Assembly (NCBI RefSeq): GCF_030867145.1
Contig: NC_134428.1
Span: forward strand, 6,944,001-7,008,000
Reading direction: 5' to 3'
DNA length: 64,000 nt
From: Opisthocomus hoazin
Taxonomy: Eukaryota > Chordata > Aves > Opisthocomiformes > Opisthocomidae
Shown here: positions 57,601 to 64,000 of the stretch, in pieces
Layout: each line of letters starts with the position of its first letter
How positions within the stretch are numbered: position 1 is the first letter of the stretch
Made by a program: the position numbers and the translations under genes
Notes under the pieces: generated by a model
The model's input: the letters and a program-made list of their open reading frames with translations, nothing else
Told to the model about the DNA's origin: nothing
Databases searched by the model: none

Positions 57601-60600
57601 AGCAGTCTGAAGTGATATCTTCTGGTGTTTCTTAGGTAAGAAGTGTTGGCTTTTGTAACCTCTCCTAGGAATTATTACTTGAACACGTTTGAACACCTCT
57701 TAGTTGAACTGTCAGTCTAAACCCACATAAACTGTAATTTATGCAAGTTTTCCCCTGAATTCGTATCAAAATGCTCAATGACCTAAAACCTGCCTTGGTC
57801 AAACTGTTCAGTGTTTACCTTCCCAAACAACTTCTTTTCTAGAAGGTGACTTTCTTGTAAGAATAGTGTTTTACTTATCCACTGATTGCTCTCTGATTTG
57901 GTGGTAGGTTTGGGGGTTTTTTGTTGTTTGTTTGTTTTTTCCCTGTTACTGTTATGGTAGACGAGCTAGGTTTTTTGTCTTTTTTTTTTTTTAATGAGAG
58001 TCTGTACAACGTGAGAACTGACTGTTGGGTCAACTCAACTGAGGATCTGGTAAAATTTTCTTTTGGTGAAGAAATATGAGTTCTCAGGTGAAGTAAAAGG
58101 ATAATTTCTAAATGAGATTTGCCACTGAAAGATTTTGTTGTATTTAGGATATCAATCTGTTTTCCATACTCTGTAGAAAGATTAGGGTGTCACTTAGCAG
58201 GTTTTTGGTGATTTTTTTTTTTTTTTTTTTTTTAATATTTTGGATAGCACCGCATGTGAATTTCTACATTTAAGAGAATACTTGAAGTTTTATTGCTGGT
58301 TTAGAATGGTTATGAAAAAGAAAAAATCATTCGGTTGGGCTAAAGTGGCACATGCTTAGTTTTTTAGCTAAAGCATTATAACGAGCACTTACTTGAACAC
58401 CTTGCACTTCTCAAACCCTTCTTGCCTTCTGATGCTCTTTCTTTCGTTATTCATAAGACTCCAAAAGAGGTATCTAGAAATTAAAGAGTATTTTGGGAAA
58501 AGCTCGGACTTTCCTTGTGGAGAAGAAAATTTGATGTATCAATAATAAAACCCACATCACAACTGAGTTTTCTTTTGGGTGATTTTAGGTTAATAATATG
58601 TTCTCATTTTGTATATTGTGAGTTCAGACTAATTAAAAGAATCTGCCTGATGCGTGAACTTGTATTGAGGGTGTTGTGGGGACAGTAGTAAGGTAGGCGG
58701 TTTTTGGTCTTTTCTTAAAAGTTGTTATCTTTTCCCCTGAAAGATGGTCGACTCAACTCTAGCAGAAATGGGAAAGAACCTGAATGAAGCAATGAAGATG
58801 CTAGAAGACAATCAAAGGTATGTACAGATGATAAGAACTACAAAAACAATAGCTGTTTGTGCTAAGGGGAGGGTTATTAATGTCACAGTCACTAAGTGGG
58901 AAAGAACTCCTTTTCCTAGTCGTTTAAGGTCATATTGTCATTCTGAAGCTTACACCTATACAGATCACCATTGTTTCTGAAATGATGAGATCTTTAAAAT
59001 AAACGTACATGTTTTTATGCATGTTCTGTAATATTCAGAGGAAGTCCAGCGAGTGTGTTTTTTCAGAGATGTTAGAATTTTTTTTTCCCTACTGCTGTGC
59101 AAACAAATTCTAATTCCTATATATATGAGTCTTCTGTAAATTTGGTATTTTCTGTTAAAGAACTAAAAAACCCAAAACTTAGGAACTCTTTAATTCAGTC
59201 CGAGCTAAACTTTTGTGTTGGTCTCATCTGATTTATTTATGAAACTGTTGTTGGTGAAATAGATTGCAAACGTGTCAGTATGTATTTCTGCAAGTCAAAG
59301 TCAAGTACATGTTTGCTGTTATAAACCACAAACTAAATACATAGTTTATTCTTGTGTCCTTAACTTAGAAAAGTGGAGGAGGAGAGTGAAAAGAAGTATG
59401 CACGGAAGGATATTCCTGGACCACTCCAAGGCAGGTAGGCAACATCAGTTTTTAGATATTGCTGTTTACTTTTCAGAATCTGTGAAATATGTGTAACATG
59501 TTTGCTTTCCAATCAAGTCCTGTATTAATACAAACATGAACATTTGCCAGGCCAGGCATTATTTAAACTTTTTTTTTCCCCTATGTGAGTATGGAAATAG
59601 TTGGTGTGATGATAATCTGCCCCCCCTCAATGTGAGTATGGAAAAAAAAAATATTATCATCATACTAACTATTTCCATACTCACATGGGGAAAAAAAAAA
59701 CACATTACTTGTCCTTGATGACTGAAATTTTGAACTGTTGGAATCTAATGAGGTATTGGTGCATACAGCTGTGATTGAGACTTACAGTAAATGTAGATAA
59801 ACCTGGGCTGTGGAATAAAGATTCATTAAAACACGCAGATAAAAACAAATACTGCAGACTGATAATGTGGAAAAACCTGAAAAAAACCCAAAACAAAAAC
59901 AAACAATCAAAAAAATCCACCTTTTCAACACAGCTGTCTTTACAAAGTATATGGAGCTCTTGTGCATACGGCAGGTAGGATTGTTGTACTTGAAAACTAA
60001 GATTTAAATTGGTTGTATCCTCTTTGGAAGAGGATCCTGCAGGAGCCCAAGCTAGTACTTCAGAAAATATTGCAAAATCTATTTATGTCTTTTGTGTACA
60101 TAAACTAAACTTGGTTTTGAGTGGAGACACTGAACTAGCTTTCCTAAGAATAAAAAGCAATTTCGGCTGTTGGAGTGTAAATTCTTATACTACTATACAT
60201 TTTGGTTGGAATTACACAAGTTGAAGTGGTGTGGGTCTTTCCAGTTTTGCCATGTTAAAATGCATCATGTCAGATGTCTAGTGCAGCTTTTCTGTGCCAG
60301 ATACTAATATTTGTAGACAGTTGTTTAAGAGATGTGCTGAGATTGTGAGCTGAAACTGGACCACGTGAAGCGAAATTTGCATCTTTAGCTATTGCCTTAC
60401 TTTGCTGTGTAGCAATAAGCAATTAAATGTTGTCAAGTCAAACTTTTTAGCCCGAAGTTTCAGATTTCAGTAGATTTGTTTTCCTGTGAGTTCGTACTTG
60501 TTGAAGTGTCCTACTATAATTAAGTTGGGTTTTGAATCAATTGATTCAATAACCTGGTATTCCTTATCTGCTTTTCTGAGAGGAAGGAACTATTTTTGTT

Positions 60601-61846
60601 GCTGTACTCAGCATTCTGTAAAAGTGCAGCGTTGTCTTCATGTCTTACCGTGCAGTGTCCCAAATGACCTCTTCATTAGATGCTGGTATGTATGGGTTTT
60701 GCATGGTTCTTCTGATGTGTTTTTTGCTTTCCCCTCCCCGGTACGCCAGTGGCCAGGATATGGTCAGCATACTTCAGTTAGTTCAGAACCTAATGCATGG
60801 AGAGGAGGAAGAGGAAACTTCACAGGCCTACCGGTAAAGCCAATATGATTTATTGTATATGGAAGATACCTGTTTGTTATATTCTGATTATTGTAGAACT
60901 TACACATTTAAGTGTTTTAAAGTGTAAAGATATTGTGCAACCATGTAACTGTTTAAAGGCTACTTACATTATATAGTGAATCAGAATAAGGCATTAGGCT
61001 TGGCTTTCCTAAAATTATAAAGCTTTCATTACTAATTACTAAATTGAATTATGCAAGGGAATTGTTTCTGATTTGACAGCTCATTTTGTTTTCTACTTTC
61101 TGAAAGCAGTTTTAAATCTGAAAGTCTTGCAGAACTTTGAATACAAAACATTTTTTTTTACCATCTCTCCCTGAAGATTTTAAGGAAAAAAAGAAAAAGG
61201 AAATAAAATTGCTTTCCATTTTTCTGTAAAATGGAAATAATACTAACTAATCTGCAGAAAAGTATTGAAAACTATAATTTGAAAAACAGTTTGGCGACTA
61301 AAAAAACCCAAAACCAAACAAAAAGCCCTCAACAAACCAAAAAAACCCCCAACAAGCTAATGAAAGCTATGCCTCTAAAGATATTAATAATAAGTCTCCG
61401 CACTGAAGTCTCAGTGGAGATAAGATGCTTAGTTCCAACTCATGCTAGCTGACTGGCTAAAAATGAAGATGAAGTGTTATCGTAAGCAGCTAGGCCAAGT
61501 GAAGTGCAAGTCTACCCTGGCATTTTAGTATGTAATATGCAATGGCAGGGAGGTGACTGTGGTATACTTTTCTCTGCTAGATATTCAAAATTGCATATCA
61601 ACAAATTCTGCCACTCTACAGTAAAAGCACACAAACCCAGAATTACTGTAAAGTTCATGACTTGTATTTAGCTGGCAGTTACTATGTTCTGGCTTGCAGA
61701 CTTCAAAATGTTGGTGAACAGGGTCACATGGCTCTCCTGGGACATAGTTTGGCTGCTTATATATCAGTGCTGGACGGGGAAAGACTGAGAAAACTTACAA
61801 CAAGGATCCTTTCTGATACTACTCTCTGGCTCTGCAGGCTTTTCAG
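51660..61846 (+). CDS. PDXDC1: PDXDC1, partial: first five coding exons
   Basis: PDXDC1 is a PLP-dependent decarboxylase-like protein of the group II decarboxylase family; its substrate is not settled. Exons seen on the plus strand are 51660-51680, 58744-58817, 59369-59434, 60750-60833 and 61700-61846, with GT-AG splice sites and continuous phase. Characteristic blocks are LAEMGKNLNEAMKMLEDNQ, DIPGPLQGS, GQDMVSILQLVQNLMHG, GEQGHMALLGHSLAAYISVL and LRKLTTRILSDTTLWLCR, all close to human PDXDC1 as I know it. The catalytic domain with the PLP lysine lies beyond the window. The oddity is exon 1, where the expected ATG reads ATA and a conserved Glu reads Gly. Translation probably starts at the ATG that opens exon 2, shortening the protein by seven residues. 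The gene is divergent from MPV17L. Confidence 0.93.
51681..58743 (+). other. PDXDC1 intron 1
   Basis: About 7 kb from the GTGTGC donor to the acceptor TTTTCCCCTGAAAG. The first ~700 bases are CpG island, the rest AT-rich with poly(T) tracts (for example 58212-58233). No other exon is supported; a 79-codon frame at 55559 begins at GTG and matches nothing I know. Confidence 0.75.
56709..56736 (-). other. C-rich tract, G-quadruplex candidate on minus strand
   Basis: The plus strand is almost pure C with single A interruptions. The minus strand therefore has runs of nine, five and four or more G separated by single T, which fits the G3+N1-7 quadruplex pattern. It lies in PDXDC1 intron 1, with the G runs on the template strand. 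Confidence 0.7.
58744..58817 (+). CDS. PDXDC1: PDXDC1 exon 2, likely functional start
   Basis: The acceptor CCTGAAAG is followed at once by ATGGTCGACTC. After splicing to exon 1 the ATG is preceded by AAG, giving A at -3 and G at +4, a strong initiation context. It encodes MVDSTLAEMGKNLNEAMK, then MLEDNQ and the first two bases of Arg. The donor is GTATGT. Confidence 0.92.
59369..59434 (+). CDS. PDXDC1: PDXDC1 exon 3
   Basis: It lies between a TTAACTTAG acceptor and a GTAGGC donor. It encodes KVEEESEKKYARKDIPGPLQ followed by a Gly and part of a Ser codon. The DIPGPLQG block is highly conserved, and the acidic/basic part before it varies. Confidence 0.92.
59569..59700 (+). repeat. 48-bp near-perfect inverted repeat (hairpin) in PDXDC1 intron 3
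   Basis: The left arm (59569-59616) and right arm (59653-59700) are complementary over about 48 bp with one unpaired base and two mismatches, separated by a 36-base spacer. Both mismatches are G opposite T, so on the sense transcript they become G-U wobble pairs and the stem stays fully paired. The spacer holds a third, direct copy of the ATGTGAGTATGGAA motif (59630-59643; the left-arm copy is at 59583-59596). The stem ends in T-run against A-run. It could be a template-switch product, a small palindromic element or a foldback RNA. Confidence 0.93.
60532..60549. repeat. Perfect 18-bp palindrome
   Basis: TTGAATCAATTGATTCAA is its own reverse complement. It lies in PDXDC1 intron 3, about 200 bases before exon 4. 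No function is evident. Confidence 0.9.
60750..60833 (+). CDS. PDXDC1: PDXDC1 exon 4
   Basis: The acceptor GTACGCCAG is followed by T, completing Ser. The exon encodes GQDMVSILQLVQNLMHG, then a Glu run and TSQAY, with a split Arg codon at the GTAAAG donor. Confidence 0.94.
61700..61846 (+). CDS. PDXDC1: PDXDC1 exon 5
   Basis: The acceptor GGCTTGCAG is followed by A, completing Arg. It encodes LQNVGEQGHMALLGHSLAAY and continues to LSDTTLWLCRLF, ending with two bases of the next Arg codon at a GTGAGT donor. This is the entry to the decarboxylase fold. The next expected exon (starting near YENGC in human) is not in the window. Confidence 0.95.
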
Positions 61847-63320
61847 GTGAGTCACTGTGAATAACTTATGTATGACTAGGTATTGATAATTGTCTAAAAA
61901 TATGTGTGATGGACTGAGGATATCAACAAAAGAAACCACTGTGCCACAAAATTACAAATGTTCTTTGAAAGGTCTGAAACACATCACGTGTTTAAAAAAA
62001 AAACCAGACATTGAATGGTAGGAACTTATTAGTAACATGGATGCCATAAAAATCCTTTTATAAAGGCTATATGGTGGAGCCAAGGGCCAAAGTACAGTTG
62101 CAGGCGTACGGTTGGTCAAACGTTTAACTGAATTCTTGTGTCTTGAGGCATATGCTATGTCGTTGAGGCTTGGGGTACTTCATATTTTTAAAAGATGTTT
62201 TCAGTTAACTACTTCTTTGCTCTTCCTGGATCTAGTTTATTTTTCCAGGTATGGTAGGTGACACTACTGAAATTTACAGTACAGTGAAATCTTTCAGAAA
62301 TGCCTGTTTCATCGTGTAGCATAGATATCTTGCTGTTCCACAAGAGAAGAATGGAAATCAACTGTGTGGAGGTGTTGGAGTGAGGGGGATTCACTGGTTA
62401 GAAATTCCATTTTTTTTCTTCCTGAAGCAAAAAATCCCACCACTTTCTCCCTCTCATGATACTGTATCTTTCAGAAAATCTTGCCAGTGCTACTGAGATT
62501 TTTGTTTTTTGAGCGCAGTGCAAGATGAAACAGTAAAGATGTGACTGAAGTTAACTCAAATTTAGTTGTTAGAATTGCAAAGGATTTTTCTTACATTGGC
62601 AGGCTGACCTCTATCAGAATTACTTTATAAATTCAATAATTATCCTTATGTGTCTGACTTAAAGATCTTGAAACCTTGTGCAATGATGAAATTTAAGAAG
62701 TTGCAGGTAACCCAGCTATTTTGACAAATGTATCTGTATATAGAGAGCGTGTCAGTAATGTTTCTAAACGGCATGGCTAAAAAAAGAAATATTGCTGTTT
62801 TGAATCAAATATTCAATAATGTTGTGATTAATGGTGAGTATCTATTGGACTGTGGTCCCAAAGTTTTGTGACCCATATGCAACAGCACTGAACTAATACC
62901 GTGCTGTGAACTGCTTCATATCTCTTGACATTTTTGTGGCTATGAGCAACACTAAAGGAGTTTCCCTTTTGCCGTGTTAGATCACAGAACTGTTGCATAA
63001 AGGTGAAGTAAATGTTTGCATGTAGGTCATTCTGGAATTTAACTCTGGAATACTCCGCAGTATTTGTGCATCAGATAGTCTGTGATAACTTAAGATGTTT
63101 CAGATGTTACATAAAGTAAATTTGTTAGATAAATTCCACTCTTAAATTGTGCAAGACCACTGATTTACATGTTGCGCGGAAATGCTGAAAGAAACATCTA
63201 GCTTGCAAGTTGCTTAATAAATCGACATACTTTCACTCTTGCTCTTTCCTTTTCTATAGTTAAGACAGCTGAGGGATTGCCCTCAATGTGGAACACTCAT
63301 AATTCATGGACAGCAGGAAA
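61847..63320 (+). other. PDXDC1 intron 5
   Basis: AT-rich intronic sequence without a supported exon. The intron continues past the CR1 fragment to the window end. Confidence 0.8.
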
Positions 63321-63791
63321 GAATAGAATCACAGAATGGTTTGAGTTGGAGGGGACCTTGTAGATCAGGTTAGGGGACACCTTCCACTATACCACGTTGC
63401 TTAAAGCCCCATACAACCTGGCCTTGAACACTGCCAGAGAGGGGGCGTCCACAGCTTCTCTGGGCAACCTGGGCCAGGGCCTTACCACCCTCAGAGTAAA
63501 GAATTTCTTTTTTATATCTAATTTAAACCTACTCTCTTGCAGTTTAAAGCCACTGCCCTGTGTCCTGTCATGCCAGGCCCTTGTCACAAGCCCCTCTCCA
63601 GCTCTCTCGCAGCCCCTCCAGGTGCTGGAGGCTGCTCTAAGGTCTTCCCGCAGCCTTCTCTTCCCCAGGCTGAGCAGCCCCAGCTCTCCCAGCCTTTCCT
63701 CCCAGCAGAGGGGTTCCAGCCCTCGGGTCATTGCTGAGGCCTCCTCCGGCCCCCGCTCCAGCAGCTCCAGCTCTGTCCTGTGTGGAGGGCT
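63321..63791 (-). mobile_element. CR1 LINE 3' fragment
   Basis: On the minus strand this is the 3' ~470 bp of a CR1 element. The tail unit (AATCACAGAAT) is at 63327-63337, followed by the standard 3' region and the end of ORF2 (frame open at 63387-63731, with RLPREAVDAPSLAVFKARL). It is 5'-truncated near 63791. It sits antisense to PDXDC1 in intron 5 and belongs to a different CR1 subfamily from the copy at 2.8 kb, judged by its 3' sequence. Confidence 0.9.
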
Positions 63792-64000
63792 CTTTAACCC
63801 TTCTTTGGTTACTTTGCTCCTGTTTCTTGACTATAAATGTTAATATGTTGATCTGAGCTTCATTCTTGGAAGGATTAAAAAAGGTGTCGGAGGAGCAGAC
63901 ACGCACACTCACACCCCCATGAGCTCCTAGGAAACATGCCTAATAAATCAGATTAAAGGCAAAATAGCCATAAAATGATTAAAATATCCTTGAGGAAAAA
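63792..64000. other. PDXDC1 intron 5, window end
   Basis: No feature seen; the window stops inside the intron. Confidence 0.7.

Noticed and set aside
1-64000. CRISPR arrays, bacterial-type operons, tRNA or rRNA genes
   Set aside because: No regularly spaced repeats and no recognisable tRNA or rRNA folds were seen; the intron-exon structure and retroelements show vertebrate nuclear DNA.

Overview
The window is nuclear DNA from a bird. Three lines of evidence point that way: CR1 LINE copies with the avian 8-bp (ATTCTGTG-type) 3' tail, an avian class III (ERV-L-like) endogenous retrovirus, and the exons of three vertebrate genes that lie near one another on human 16p13.11 and, as I recall, chicken chromosome 14. 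Genes occupy little of the sequence. Most of the window is AT-rich intron or intergenic DNA broken by two GC-rich CpG islands. The exact species cannot be named from the sequence.

Layout. (1) About 1-33.4 kb is most likely the first intron of BMERB1 (C16orf45). That gene is on the minus strand, and its first coding exon (33420-33525) sits in the first CpG island; I found no later BMERB1 exon in the window. The intron carries a 5'-truncated CR1 LINE at 2806-3925 with a long open reverse-transcriptase frame. It also carries a nearly complete ERV-L-type provirus at 23242-29849, inserted antisense to BMERB1, with 412-bp LTRs and a 5-bp target duplication. (2) 33.5-46.4 kb is intergenic with no supported gene, apart from one CR1 tail at about 43.25 kb. 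(3) MPV17L is complete on the minus strand in four coding exons between 50138 and 46481. (4) A second CpG island at 49.5-52.4 kb is a shared divergent promoter region. (5) PDXDC1 runs on the plus strand from about 51.66 kb to past the window end; five 5' coding exons are visible. A CR1 fragment lies in its fifth intron.

The three genes have separate jobs: a bMERB-domain protein, a peroxisomal/mitochondrial Mpv17-family membrane protein and a PLP-dependent decarboxylase-like protein. MPV17L and PDXDC1 probably share promoter DNA.

Most notable points: the expected PDXDC1 initiator codon reads ATA, leaving a strong-context ATG exactly at the start of exon 2 as the likely initiator; a 48-bp near-perfect inverted repeat in PDXDC1 intron 3 has both arm mismatches forming G-U pairs on the sense RNA; and the provirus has a young-looking LTR pair, a tRNA-Lys-like primer site (odd for ERV-L), gag and protease in one frame across a UAG, and a single frameshift that disconnects pol.
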